Shown: positions 29,977-43,692, counted from the stretch's first letter. The stretch is 64,000 nt of DNA from Adiantum capillus-veneris (GCA_014529385.2 CM043968.1:128267518-128331517), one strand, 5' to 3'. Notes: generated by a model not told the origin, from the letters alone. Translations and numbers: made by a program.

Positions 29977-32900
29977 CTATAATTTTGTCTTGTTTTGCAC
30001 CATCTTTCTAATGATTCCTGCAATGACACCATTAGCCTTCTCCACCAAAACATTTGACTGTGGGTAGTATGGTGTGCTATGACGATGTAGAATGTGAAGC
30101 TCTTCACAAACTTCTGTGAGCAAGCCCTTCCTAAACCCTGGACCATTATCAGAAACAATATCCAAAGGTGTGCCAAATCTGCAACAAATGTGACTGTACA
30201 CAAACTTGCTAACTGTCCTCTCATTCACTCTTGCCACACTTTGAGCTTCCACCCACCTAGTCATGTAGTCCACAGCCACTAGAATGTAGAGTTTACCATT
30301 TTTTGTCCTAGGCAGAGGACCCATAGCATCAATGCCCCATTTTTCAAAGGGTCCATTTGCAAGCACTATTTGCCTCGGACCATGCACCAACCTTCTATTT
30401 CCATTTATCTGACAATTGTGACAGCTTTTACACCAATGTTGAACATCCACATGCAAGCTTGGCCAAACATACCCCGCAAGCAAAATCTTCTTCACAGTTA
30501 ATTCTTGGGCAAAATGACCACCACATGTTTCTTCATGCAAACCTTTTAGAATGGCTAGAATTTCCTCGATAGTTGGTACTCTTCTGCACACTTGATCCTC
30601 CCCTCTTTGATAGAGGGAGCCTTCTAGGAAGAGATAGAAACTTGCCTTCTTCATGAGTCTCCTTTTCTGAGCTTTAGTGAAGTCTTGTGGAAACTCGCCC
30701 TCCAAAATGTAGCCAATAATGGGAGCCAATGACTCCAACCCTTGGTATCTCGGTTGCTTGACAACTGCTGCCACCATGATGACCTGCACTTCTTTCTCAA
30801 CACATGTAACTGCTTGTTGTGCAAGTAAATCGGCATCTTCATTTTGTTTCCTCGGAATATGATATAGTTGCACTTCTTCAAACTGATTAAACATCCTACG
30901 AATGGCATGAACTTTTGTCCTTAAGCTTTCATTCTTGCATGCCCAAATGCCTAAAATCTGTTTAACAATGAGAAGTGCATCTCCCTTTACCATGAGACGT
31001 GTTATCCCTTGGCCAATGCACATCTTCAAACCATGAAGTAGTGTGTCGTATTCTGCTTCATTGTTGCTAGTTGAACCTGGTAGATTGACCTTCTCTTTCA
31101 TGACCACCTCTCCACTTGGGTTGAGCAATACTAGCCCTCCCCCTGCTTTTCCTGTGACTCGTCGAAAAGCTCCATCAAAGAACAAGGTAAAAGCATTAGG
31201 AATACTTTTAGGTGGTGTCAATGGTAGGGTCTTTACTTCAGGCACCTTAATCTCCTTCTCATGTACCCTATAAGTAAGGATCCCTGCCAATTGTGCACGC
31301 ACACTATCTTCTACCTTGAAAGAGTATTGGAACTCTTGCAATTCCATAATCCACTTTGAGATCCTAGTGCTAAGATTCATTTGAGATGACTCCCAAGGAA
31401 ACAAATTTTCTGCAGTGAGAATTACAAAAGGTTTTGGTAGCAAGTAGGATCTAAACTTTCTCACCACAAACATGAGAGAAAGCATCATGAGTTCTACTTC
31501 TGTGTAGCTTCTCTCCAAGGCATTCATGACCCTACTAGCAAAGTAGATGGGTCGCATCCTGGTACTGTGGGGATCTTGTTGTAATAAAACTGCACCAATT
31601 GTTTCCTTCCCAACAATAGAGCTAACAAAGAATGTGTACTCCCAACAAGGAGGCATGAGTGTTGGTAGCTCTGACAAAATGACTTTAATGTTACAAAAGT
31701 ACTCTTCAAGCTCATCAGACCATGCAAATTCTACTTGTTGTGTCAACTTTTGCAAAGGATGAAGCAACTCCAAAGCTAAGTGAATAAAGAGGGACATATA
31801 CTTCACCTTTTGAATGAATGAGATGACCTCTTTTAGATTCTTGGGTGATGGGAGCTCAATAAGAGCCTTTGCCTTTGAAGGATTCACCTCAATGCCTTTA
31901 TAGGAAACCTTGTGACCAAGCAAGATCACTTCATCCTCACCTATGTGACACTTGTCGGGGTTGAGCTGACCTCCCATGTCGTAGAGCTTCTTTAAACCTT
32001 CTTCTACCCTTTGTAGATGCAATGATTTTGAGCTATAAATGCAAAAATCATCAATAAAAATCCTAATGGACTTTCCAAAGAATGCTTGAAACACCATGTT
32101 CATGAAACGTTGGAAAGTTGCAGGAGCATTTGTCAGGCCAAATGGCATAACTCTAAAAGCATAACAACCCCAAGGAGTGATGAAGGTTGTTTTCAATTGG
32201 TCCTCCAAAGCAATCCCTATTTGAAAGTAGCCTGAGTAGCCATCACACATAGTGTACTTCTCATGACCAGCTACCTCATTCAGTATCTCATCCTGAAATG
32301 GGAGGGGAAAGTGATCTCTTTTTGTTGCCTCATTAAGTGGATGGTAATCCACACACACCCTCCACTTGCCGTTTTTCTTAGGAGTGACAACAACGGGAGA
32401 GACCCACTCTGAATTCTCCACTGGATAAATAAAACCTGCTTCTAGAAGCTTTCTTACCTCCTTGAGTAAAGCCTGCTCCTTGATGACTCCTAGCCTTCGT
32501 AGCTTTTGAGCCTTAGGTGTGGCCCCTGTCTTCAACTCAATTTTGTGTTGAACAGAATCTACTCCACGCACATCGGTGTAGTCTTTAGAAAAAAGCCTAG
32601 GAAATTTCCTTAACACACTTTTGAGCTCCTCTCTTTCATCCTTTGTAAGTGTTGTAGATAACATACCTTCTAGCATTCTTTCATCTTCCACTTTTTGGTT
32701 TTCTTGGGAACCTACCTCTTCCAAACCTGGGCAAGAGGTCTCTTGGTTTGTTGGCTTAAACCTTAACCCCATGACTTCGATGGAAGACTCCTCTTCAATA
32801 ATGCTGCCGCTACTTTCTTCTTCTGAAGTGTTATCTGTCCAATCTTCTTCCGTCTCACTTGGAGACGATTCTTCATGGAGCTCCTCTTGGCGTTTCTCCT

Positions 32901-33588
32901 TCATGTCAAAGACAACCTTCTTATGATTGTCGTTCCTGCAAATTAATTTTCCACTCTCCCAATCCTGCAAAGCTCGCATTTTCATTAGCCATGGTCTTCC
33001 TAGGATAAATGGATAACCACTTCCCTTGGTCGACATAACATAAAAATCCACCGCCTTCTTAATGCCAAAGGCCTTTACAAAGACATTTTTACAAATGCCT
33101 ACACATCTAGCCTTGCTATTGTTTGCCATCTTGACTTTGATTTCAGGTGTCTCATGAATGTGCATACCTAGTCTTTGCATGAGTCCTTCTGTCATGATGC
33201 AAATTTGTGCACCCCCATCCACAAGATCTTTCCTAACCAGTCTCCCTTTTATGTAACAATCTAGCACAGGTGTAATGTCCTCATTCATTTCAGCTTGTGC
33301 AATTTTTACAACAGGCACACTCTCTTTTACCTTTCTCCTAGTGCTAACTGCCTTTGTTAAATCTCTCCTGACTTGTGGGCATAATGCAAGAAACTGAGGC
33401 CATGAGATGTCAGGACCCTTACCTCTCATGTCTTCCAACAATTTGTATGGAGCCATACCATGTCCAAGAGGTAAGTCTTGGAGGTTGATACGACGTCGTG
33501 TCCTCTTGGTTTCCTTGGTCTCCTTTGCCTTCTTTTCTCGTCCATGGTCACTTTGTGACGTAACTCCTTCTTTCTCCTTGCCTTTTCC
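29977..33588 (-). CDS. E3 Pol: protease, RT, RNase H, second RNase H, integrase
   Basis: Open for 1203 codons from the stop at 33591; first ATG at 33456 (1159 codons). In order: retropepsin (about residues 60-165, LVDGGAQICIM, then YPFILGRPWL); RT (about 270-530) with PVVVTPKKNGKWRVCVDYHP, FPLPFQDEILNEV, FRVMPFGLTNAPATFQRFMN and IFIDDFCIYS, FIDD at the active site; a degenerate first RNase H (YTFFVSSIVGKETIGAVLLQ lacks the first Asp); a second RNase H (FTLFFDGAFRRVTGKAGGGL, NNEAEYDTLLHGL, KGDALLIVKQIL, NEDADLLAQQA) with Asp, Glu, Asp, Asp all visible; and integrase (HEETCGGHFAQE, CKSCHNCQ, KWGIDAMGPLP, IVSDNGPGF, NVLVEKANGV). Confidence 0.92.
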   Translation of the reverse strand, partial: GKGKEKEGVTSQSDHGREKKAKETKETKRTRRRINLQDLPLGHGMAPYKLLEDMRGKGPDISWPQFLALCPQVRRDLTKAVSTRRKVKESVPVVKIAQAEMNEDITPVLDCYIKGRLVRKDLVDGGAQICIMTEGLMQRLGMHIHETPEIKVKMANNSKARCVGICKNVFVKAFGIKKAVDFYVMSTKGSGYPFILGRPWLMKMRALQDWESGKLICRNDNHKKVVFDMKEKRQEELHEESSPSETEEDWTDNTSEEESSGSIIEEESSIEVMGLRFKPTNQETSCPGLEEVGSQENQKVEDERMLEGMLSTTLTKDEREELKSVLRKFPRLFSKDYTDVRGVDSVQHKIELKTGATPKAQKLRRLGVIKEQALLKEVRKLLEAGFIYPVENSEWVSPVVVTPKKNGKWRVCVDYHPLNEATKRDHFPLPFQDEILNEVAGHEKYTMCDGYSGYFQIGIALEDQLKTTFITPWGCYAFRVMPFGLTNAPATFQRFMNMVFQAFFGKSIRIFIDDFCIYSSKSLHLQRVEEGLKKLYDMGGQLNPDKCHIGEDEVILLGHKVSYKGIEVNPSKAKALIELPSPKNLKEVISFIQKVKYMSLFIHLALELLHPLQKLTQQVEFAWSDELEEYFCNIKVILSELPTLMPPCWEYTFFVSSIVGKETIGAVLLQQDPHSTRMRPIYFASRVMNALERSYTEVELMMLSLMFVVRKFRSYLLPKPFVILTAENLFPWESSQMNLSTRISKWIMELQEFQYSFKVEDSVRAQLAGILTYRVHEKEIKVPEVKTLPLTPPKSIPNAFTLFFDGAFRRVTGKAGGGLVLLNPSGEVVMKEKVNLPGSTSNNEAEYDTLLHGLKMCIGQGITRLMVKGDALLIVKQILGIWACKNESLRTKVHAIRRMFNQFEEVQLYHIPRKQNEDADLLAQQAVTCVEKEVQVIMVAAVVKQPRYQGLESLAPIIGYILEGEFPQDFTKAQKRRLMKKASFYLFLEGSLYQRGEDQVCRRVPTIEEILAILKGLHEETCGGHFAQELTVKKILLAGYVWPSLHVDVQHWCKSCHNCQINGNRRLVHGPRQIVLANGPFEKWGIDAMGPLPRTKNGKLYILVAVDYMTRWVEAQSVARVNERTVSKFVYSHICCRFGTPLDIVSDNGPGFRKGLLTEVCEELHILHRHSTPYYPQSNVLVEKANGVIAGIIRKMVQNKTKL

Positions 33589-34596
33589 TCAGCCACGCTT
33601 AATGCCATTTGCTTCCAAGTCAAACTCATTGGAATTTGTCACCTCTACCACATGCACATTTGGGTCTGGCAAAGGAGGAACTCCTTCCACTCCTCGTGGA
33701 GGTGGTCTTGCTCCATTTGGCCTTTGTAGAAGCCGTGGTTGTTGACTAGTTCCTTCACTTGCATTCATCACTGGGTAGTTCAAGATAGGTCTCCCTGGCT
33801 CCCCACGGGGCCAAGGACAATTATACATCCCATGTCAAGACTCTCCGTAATTCCAACATTGCAAGACTCTCCTAGGTCGTGGTGGCTCTTGCTCTTCTGA
33901 CTTCTTTGCTTGTCCCTTGGGACCTACAATTTGTGCAAGGTGAATTGACAGGCTACTTAAAGATTCATTTAACTTCTCAATCACTTCCGTTGTTACCTCA
34001 GGAATCTCCCTAGGTGTTGATGCTTGTGAATTATCTTTGGGCCTAAGACCTTCTATTGGAACCTCCCCCCTTAAGCACTTGAGTTTCCTATATTTCTCAG
34101 CAGCCCTAGTTTCAGCTGCGTCAAAGGTAGCAGGTGCACCCGCCTCAACTTTTACCTTAAGGTCAGGAAAGAGTCCAGCTATGAACCTCTCCTTCTTGAG
34201 AAATTATGCACCATCACCAGGGTTAGCAACATTTCTCACCCATATAGCCCAAAGACGTAGAAACTCTTGTTTGTACAAGTAGTAGTCATCTAAGTCTTTT
34301 TGCTTATGAGAAACAATGTCTTGCCATAGTTTTTGAGTGTTTTGGGGATCAAAGAAGTATTTCTTGAAACGATTCAAAACTTCTGTGTAATTCCCCTTAA
34401 CTTCCTCAGGCAAAGAGTCAAACCAAGTGCTAGCATCTTTCCTAAGGACCACCTCAAACATTTCTACACGTTCTTGATCAGTTACTATCCTCTTGATACG
34501 ACAAGACATCTTGAAATTTGCTAAAAATAATTCTGCATCCTACCCAGGCTCTCCAAAGAACAAGGGGTAACCACTCATTTGCCTAGTTGTATCCAT
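33589..34596 (-). pseudogene. E3 Gag with four in-frame stops
   Basis: ATG at 34596 (MDTTRQMSGYPLFFGEPG). Stops at 34542, 34206, 33837 and 33591, all in one frame that continues into pol. Gag core: KDASTWFDSLPEEVKGNYTE, NRFKKYFFDPQNTQKLWQDI, YYLYKQEFLRLWAI. A zinc-knuckle-like CWNYGES followed by HGMYNC is cut by the TGA at 33837. The absence of any frameshift over 5.3 kb of gag-pol suggests decay by point mutation only. Confidence 0.85.
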
Positions 34597-34659
34597 GTTG
34601 CTGGTTTTACTCAAAAATTTCTTTCTCTTTTTTTATTTTTTGTTTTGCAAAATCAAATT

Positions 34660-35116
34660 TCAAAGTAGAATGAAAATATAAACGTCAAAGCTTAGATCAT
34701 AGCCAATCAATGGCAAAATGAACGGATTGACTGAGGCATTGATAGCCGCTACTTGCCTAGGTTCAAATATACGACGGAAAACACGTTGAAATTGTAACTT
34801 TGTGCCAACTATTACATGCACGTCTTGTCTAGCCAAAGGAATGAATGTACGATACAAGTCCTCGTGATTCATCAACCTAGCTAAAACAAGATAAACACAT
34901 GTACATCAAAAGAGACATTATAGTCTACAAGTGGGAGTATAATAGGATTTGGAGATTGTAGAATATCTCTTAATGCTTCAGCACCAAAGAGGAATACAAT
35001 ACATTGTTGAAAAATATTTTTCTATCAATACGAACATTTATCCTAATCCCTTGCACCCAATGAAACTGATGAAATTGAATTGCATGAGCAGGATTAGGAG
35101 GTGATGGATTGTTCAT
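34660..35116 (-). other. E3 leader: twin ~70-codon reading frames before gag
   Basis: First frame from ATG 35116 (MNNPSPPNPAHAIQFHQF) to TAG 34881, needing one single-base shift at a T run near 35018; second intact frame 34875-34660 (71 codons, MMNHEDLYRTFIPLARQDVH). Both share FQ(R/Q)-x-LFG/IFE-x-P-ILPL-x-YD/N-x-SFDV-x-FIL with each other and with the E1 pair at 6844-6417. Product unknown. Conservation in two otherwise divergent elements supports an old coding or structural role. Confidence 0.6.
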
Positions 35117-35170
35117 GTAAACACAACTAGTTTTTGAAGACTTACCTTGTGTATGCTAACACAACCGCTC

Positions 35171-35189
35171 GTCCTCAGTGGGGGCACCA
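35171..35189 (-). other. E3 candidate primer-binding site
   Basis: The minus strand reads TGGTGCCCCCACTGAGGAC, four bases after the LTR end CGCCTCA. It starts with TGG as a PBS must. I could not assign the tRNA from memory. Confidence 0.5.
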
Positions 35190-35193
35190 AAAC

Positions 35194-35209
35194 TGAGGCG
35201 GTCCGGGGC
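35194..35209 (-). repeat. Terminal 16 bp of E3 LTR next to the PBS
   Basis: TGAGGCGGTCCGGGGC is identical to the LTR end at 27251-27266. The rest of the 5' LTR is not here: the sequence joins T1-derived DNA at a shared GGC (compare 23291-23293), and a full LTR appears only at 39195. Confidence 0.85.
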
Positions 35210-37616
35210 AGTTTGACAGTAGTCTATTGTTTTGCTCATCACTTGAGCTACAAAGCTCCGATTTCAAAACTTTTTGGTTCAAAACAGAGCTGGCTTTAAG
35301 CTCTACGACTTTGTAGAAGGAATTGTTTTCTGATTCAGAGTGAAGGTGGGTCTGAAATTAAAAACACAGAGACTGTTTTTCAGGACAATTTTGGGCTCTG
35401 TTGTTTTCTTTGCTGCAGAGAGCTTACCCGTGCACACTGTAGGTAGCAGGCACATATGAGGTGTTACAAGATCGGGTTTGACTCCCAGGTACAGGTTGAG
35501 TCTAGTACTCCCACACATTTTGCCAGTTGCAGTTGAGTGGTTCTTCTGCAGTGTTGTGGCTTGCATACATGGTCTTTGAGCGGGTAATGCTCTATGTATG
35601 CTTATGTGGTGAGCAGTAGATCTTGTGAGCAAGTGCAGAGGTTGGTTGTGGATGATATGTATGGTCACCTGTGGTACTCTTTGTGAGCATTTGCTGGACA
35701 CAGGTTTGTAGAGCTTATGCATGTCTGTTGAGTGTAGTTTGATGTGCACTGATTGCTCATTGTATTGAGCTTGCAGGACAATGGTTATTTTGTATTGATA
35801 GCCATTGTGCATCGAAACTCTGGCAAAATTTTCCCAGGAGTTTTATGCGCATAATTTATGCGATCTAGGTAGAGAGTGCGGATTGCACTTAGCATTTGCG
35901 TACGGTATTCTCTGCAGGTGGGAGATTTGTGCGTGCATGAATGCATCGAGACCGCACAGTGTGGACTTGGTGATTAGCTCATAGTTTCACAAGCGTACAA
36001 TTATCTTGGCACACTCACAGGAGTGAATATTGTGATGTATGCTTGTGTGGCTACGAGCTAGGTATCCGGATTCGAGCACTAATGCCTTGAGGTTTTCTCA
36101 GCATGTTTCAGCTACAGGTTTACAAGTTTACAGGTAGATTTGAGGGCTTATTTGGGCGCTGAATTTTCAGCCATTGTTTCCTCTTTGCAGGTGTCCATGT
36201 ATGGCTCAGTTGTAGGCTGATCTGGGACACGTTTGTGACTTGTTTATGCAGCTGTTTAAGAGCTGAATTTTGGGGTTGTTTTGGGGCTGATTTGCAGCCA
36301 TATTTTATAGCCATACAGGAGCTTGGTTAACTCTACAGGAGCCTCGTACACTTGGCATTTGGATTTTCATCATTGCCATTTGTGGGAGATTTATGCTCAC
36401 AGATTGTCTAACAGATTTTGCATCGTGACTTTGCCATATTCTTGGACAGTTGGCAGGTGCTGAGACATTGATTTTGCTTTCTAGTTTGCTACATTGTGCT
36501 CATGGTAGAGACAAATGATCGCTCAGATTATTATCTCTTCGAAATGCGCGTGTTTGATGGGTCAGACTTTGAAGCATGGAGAGAGTGTATGATTGATGCA
36601 TTGACACATCGAGGGTTGCATGGACCATTGAGTGGTGATGCAGGTAGACCTTCATGCTTGCCTGACAATCAATGGTAGGAGCTAGATGAGATGGCATTAT
36701 CTATGATTAGTTTGCACCTTGCGAAGTCTATATTTGCTCTTGTTATGTATGAGACGACTACAAGAGCATGTTGGCAGAGATTGCATGAGATGTATGACAG
36801 ATCTGAGTAATCTGAGACTCTTGTGAGACAACAGCATTCACATATGCACCGACGGGTTACGTGTTGGCATTATGGTCGTTTAGGGCACATTAGACGGCGA
36901 TGCTTTCATCGTATGAGACAGCACAAGGGATAGGCTAGGCTCAAGGATGCAGTAGATGCTATAGGCTCCTTTGACTGATAGTTGTAGGATCAGATACGGT
37001 GTCTGAGTACTCTAGTGACGGTGAGGTCACATTTGTTTCCTGTATTACTCCTGATTTTTTGACATATGAGGATAGTGCACTTCTTTTGCAGTGGGTGCTA
37101 GACAGGGACGCTACTTTTCATGTCACTCCGTATCATGTGATTGGTTCAATAGCTATTCTAGCAGAGTGCATAGTGTGAGATTGGCAGATGGGTCACTGCA
37201 TGAGATTGCTATTTCAGGAGATGTGAGACTGTCATTACTGAGCAGTGAATTGTACGTGCTCAGAGATGTGCGTCATGGGCCAGATTTGATGATGATTTTG
37301 ATCTTCGTTGGTCAGCTCAGGGATAGTGGATGTCGGGTATCGCTGCTTGAGCGATCTTTTGCGTTGCATTTGGGTTCGCTAGTGATTGCAAGAGGTGCTA
37401 GAGTTGGCACATGGTACCCATTGCACATAGTACTGGTGCGAGATGGTCGAGTCTCAATCTTGTTACAGCCATGCAGAGAGGGAAAGACCCGGACAGTCTG
37501 TTTTGCTCATGTGTTGCAGGGTGCTTTGAATGGAGTGCAGAGTAGTGAGCTTGTTGTGCACAAAGTTGGGACACGACTTGAGCAGTCACACAGAGATGTG
37601 ACAGAGTCATACATGC

Positions 37617-37767
37617 ATGCTTTGCTAGTGACTGAGCAAAGCAGAGAGTCAGTTGTGCAAGATACTTCTATGCAGGATAGACAGGTAACTAATGCTTTGC
37701 TAGTGACTGAGCAAAGTAGAGAGTCAGTTGTGCAAGATACTTCTATGCAGGATAGACAGGTAGAGCG
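37617..37767 (+). repeat. 75-bp tandem repeat in T1 second copy
   Basis: Two units beginning CTTTGCTAGTGACTGAGCAA, 75 bp apart (25 codons, in frame), encoding LLVTEQSRESVVQDTSMQDR. The first T1 copy at 25690-25800 has one full unit plus a fragment (TDPFMQDRQV). Confidence 0.85.
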
Positions 37768-38469
37768 GTCTTGCTCTAGTAAGTCACGATAGGAGGAAGT
37801 TGTGCAAGAGTCTATGCATAAAGAGTTAGAGCATGAGAGCTCTAGTGAGTCACAGCAGATTGAGTGGTCATGTTTGTAGTGGATGATTGCAGAGGAGGCT
37901 GAGACGTCAGCGATTATGCAATCATTCCTTTCTATGCTCGACAATGAGCATGGGGATATAGTTGTGCAGGATATGTCTTCCAGCAGACACCTAGAGCAGC
38001 TGGTTTTCTCTGAGATTGCATGACAGGTTGATGCGTCTTTTGCATGTGGCTGACACACCTTGTTAGTTAGAGATGCCTATTGCCAGGGATATATATGTTG
38101 ATGCATGCTCCATAGAGCTAGCAGGGCCCGCTACCATTGCATCGGCATTCGGTGGTCTCATGTATGAAATGTTGATCTTGAGACCAGATATCGCAGCTGC
38201 AGTGGGAGCATTTGCAGTTGGGGTTGTCAGTCGTTTGTTGACTGATGATGGCATAGTGTATGAGGGAGATATGCAGGTATTGCGTACATACTTGCAGTAC
38301 GTGTGCGATACGTCTGGAGGTGTATGGACTTACACGGGAGCAGGACAGTCGGATGCACACGATCACAGCCAGCCAGTGGGCATCGCTTGAGAGCGATTTT
38401 CTCTCACCTTTTGTAGTCTTTAGACTAGCTTCCCTTGCTTAAAGGCATAGTCGCCTTTAAGTGGGAGGT

Positions 38470-38659
38470 TGTTGGGATATAGGCGCATGTGCGTTGCCCG
38501 ACCGCCCAGAGTCTGGGCGCCCACTGACTTGTATACCTTATACATAGCATAAGTGTATAGGGGTCTGATCACTCTTTGAGTCTCCCCACCCATATCTCTG
38601 TGTCGTGTGTCTTCTTCTTTCTCTCACTCTCCGTCTGTGGTGCTCCCCGATCCCCTTCA
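38470..38659 (+). repeat. T1 second copy, 3' LTR
   Basis: 190 bp, ends CGATCCCCTTCA, then GACGC and C1 RT sequence exactly as at 26715-26720. The shared junction proves common origin with the first copy. Confidence 0.9.
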
Positions 38660-39194
38660 GACGCACTGAATCGAGTTGCATCTTGTGAATCCATGATCCA
38701 ACATCCATCGATCAAACTTCAAGTACCATTGTCTTTATGCTTGCTTTAAACCATACAAGCTCTTCTTTAATCTGCAAACCATTTTCTCCTTACCTTTTAC
38801 TTCATATTCCTTTGGTTGAAGCATGTAAATTTCCTCCTCTAAGTCACCGTGAGGGAATGCCGTATTTACATCCATTTGCTCAAGATTTAGATCATGAGCA
38901 GCCACAAGTCTTAAGACAAGCTTTATTGAGTTCATTTTCACAATAGGAGAAAATATTTCATTGAAGTCAATACCTTTCTTTTGAGAAAACCCTTTTACCA
39001 CAAGCTTAGACTTGTACGTTTTCTTCCCACCTTCTTCTTCCTTCAACTTATACACCCATTTGTTCTGAAGTACCCGCTTACATTTAGGCAACTCAACCAA
39101 CTCCCATGTTTGGTTGTGATGTAATAAGTCCATCTCCACTTGCATGCTCTTCATCCATTCTTCTTTGGTTTTGTGTTGCATAGCTTCTTCGTAT
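38660..39194 (-). pseudogene. Second copy of C1 RT N-terminal part
   Basis: Equivalent of 26716-27250, with about a dozen amino-acid differences over the joint frame (for example NEIFSPIVK for NETFSPIVK, FPHGDLEEE for FPHSDLEEE, SLYGLKQA for SLYGLNQA). It ends in CGTAT directly before an E3 LTR, exactly like the first copy. Confidence 0.88.
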
Positions 39195-41973
<2,779 letters not shown>

Positions 41974-41977
41974 GTAT
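41974..41977. repeat. Target-site duplication of E3, right copy (GTAT)
   Basis: Matches 27247-27250; joins C1 coding text ...FGEP and YEEAMQ. Confidence 0.7.
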
Positions 41978-42309
41978 GATTATGGCTCTCCAAAATCTGA
42001 AATCAAGAGATGGTTGAAGAATGGAACGAACCTTTCTGGAGGTCTACTTGCTCTTGTAGATCTTTGGGGAATAGGGTGAGGCTCCTCATTTGGTTGACGT
42101 TGTTGTACATTGTCACCGTTTGATGTCCTTGAGTCTTCACCGTCCTTAAGATCCATGTACTCATCACCTGTTTCTTTTGTTTGTTTTCTTTCCAAGTAAT
42201 CTTTGTACATATTTTGTTTGTTAAAAAATACATCCCTACTCCTAAAGATTTTACCATCTTCAAGATTCCATAGGTGATACCCAAAGTCACCTTCTCCATA
42301 GCCTATGAA

Positions 42310-42419
42310 GAAACACTTTTTGGACTTTACATCTAGCTTTGATCTTAGCCTTCTATCTATGCATGAAACACTTTTTGGACTTTACATCTAGCTTTGATCT
42401 TAGCCTTCTATCTATGCAT
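42310..42419. repeat. 55-bp tandem duplication in C1
   Basis: GAAACACTTTTTGGACTTTA... repeated identically at 42310-42364 and 42365-42419. It lies at the border between the protease-side text and the linker, close to where the integrase core was lost. Confidence 0.92.
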
Positions 42420-42458
42420 GAAACTTCTGTATTTGTTGTATAAGCTGAAGGTTGCATG

Positions 42459-43535
42459 CTAACAATACACAAGTGTACCAACCTTTTCTCCCTTGGCAAC
42501 CACCAAAGATCCCTTTGAGATCTTCCATCGTTTGTTTCCGAATGAAATGTATTGTCCTGTAGAGTTCGAATTTTTCCAAAGAGAAGGAACATGCCTAACA
42601 TATTTTTGCTTCCATTCATTTCCGTTAACAATTTTGACACAAATTGTACCCTTGCCGATAATTTCACAAGCTTCATCATCTCCCAAATATACATACCCAA
42701 AATTACCTTTGGTGTAATCTTGGAAATGTTTCTTGTGTGGTGTCGAATGGAATGAAGCCTTGGAATCTACTATCCAGCAATTAGACACATTGTCTAATGA
42801 GAGAATTAGAGCATCTTGCTCTACTTTACCTTCCACATTGGCCTCCAATGTTGGCTTGTTGTCTTGAGACTCCGACTCCTTCTTCTTCTTTGACCAGCAA
42901 TCCTTCTTGACGCGGCCCTTCTTGCCGTAGTTCCAACATTCAAGAACTGACTTTGTGTGTGACTTGCTCCCTCTTGAGCGATCATGAAACTTTTGGTTTT
43001 TGAACCTCTCCTTAAGCCTTCCTCTTGTTTCCACTGACAGTGCAACACTTGATGATTCTCCTGTGCTTCTCCTTCGCATTTCGTCGCTTAGGAGAACACC
43101 CAGAGCATCATCAAACTTAAGAGTATTTGTGCCAGAAATAGAATTACTTACATCCATCACAAGGCTGTCCCAACTATCTAGTAGAGACGATAGTATAAGG
43201 AGAGCTCGCACTTCGTCATGAAAATTGATTTTCTCTAATTGAAGCTCACTTATGTTTGTGTTAAATTCATCTAGGTGTTTGGCAACTAAACCATTCTCTA
43301 GCATCTTTAGATTGAACAAGCGCTTCATGAGAAATACCTTAATGGATGCCGATGGTTTATCATAGAAGTCGTCAAGTGACTTCATCAAGTCCTCCATGAT
43401 CTTCATCTCCGAAACATTGAAGGCCACCGTTGATGCCAAGCTTAACCGGATTGTTCCGAGTGCCTTTCGATCAATGACAATCCATGCTTCATCTGCCATC
43501 ATTACAGGCTTCTTTGCAAGACCGCCTAGTGGCAA
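42459..43535 (-). pseudogene. C1 Gag and protease
   Basis: 358 codons, open. Gag: WIVIDRKALGTIRLSLASTV, MKIMEDLMKSLDDFYDKPSA, LMKRLFNLKMLENGLVAKHL, LEKINFHDEVRALLILSSLL. A zinc knuckle is altered: CWNYGKKGRVKKDC, with Tyr for the second Cys and Arg for the His. The protease start reads NCWIVDSKASFHSTPHKKHF, where DSK replaces D-T/S-G. The pre-integrase begins GSLVVAKGEKVGTL. Long open frame but key residues lost. Confidence 0.88.
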
Positions 43536-43692
43536 ATAAAGGTCCTTCTCGTAGAGATAGTCATCAATCTACATCTTCCAATGTTGGTAGTTTTTACCAT
43601 AGAACTTCCCGATCTTGTGCTTTCCTTCCTCTACCATTACTCACACTCAAATCAAGGAATCTTTTCCTTGAGATAATTTAGCTATGAGCAAA

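Larger units (their letters stand above)
35207..38659 (+). mobile_element. T1 second copy, lacking 5' LTR and start of leader
   Basis: Matches 23291-26715 at roughly 97 percent. It contains the same leader, gag (36502-36920, with a stop at the same place), protease-like part (37066-37400), the unrecognised frame (37401-38390) and a 190-bp 3' LTR (38470-38659) followed by GACGC. It carries one extra 75-bp unit. It did not insert here as an element: it arrived with its C1 flank as part of a larger duplication. Confidence 0.88.
41974..42458 (-). pseudogene. C1 post-integrase linker
   Basis: The minus strand reads RRLRSKLDVKSKKCF, then GYGEGDFGYHLWNLEDGKIF, RSRDVFFNKQN, and NEEPHPIPQRSTRASRPPER before the E3 junction. 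This is the usual segment after the integrase core in Copia (FLGY--GYRLW--RDV-F). The core itself is absent between here and the protease. Confidence 0.8.

Noticed and set aside
35207-38659. Independent second insertion of T1 at 35207
   Set aside because: It shares the exact C1 junction (GACGC then RT text) with the first copy and lacks a 5' LTR, so it was duplicated together with its flank.
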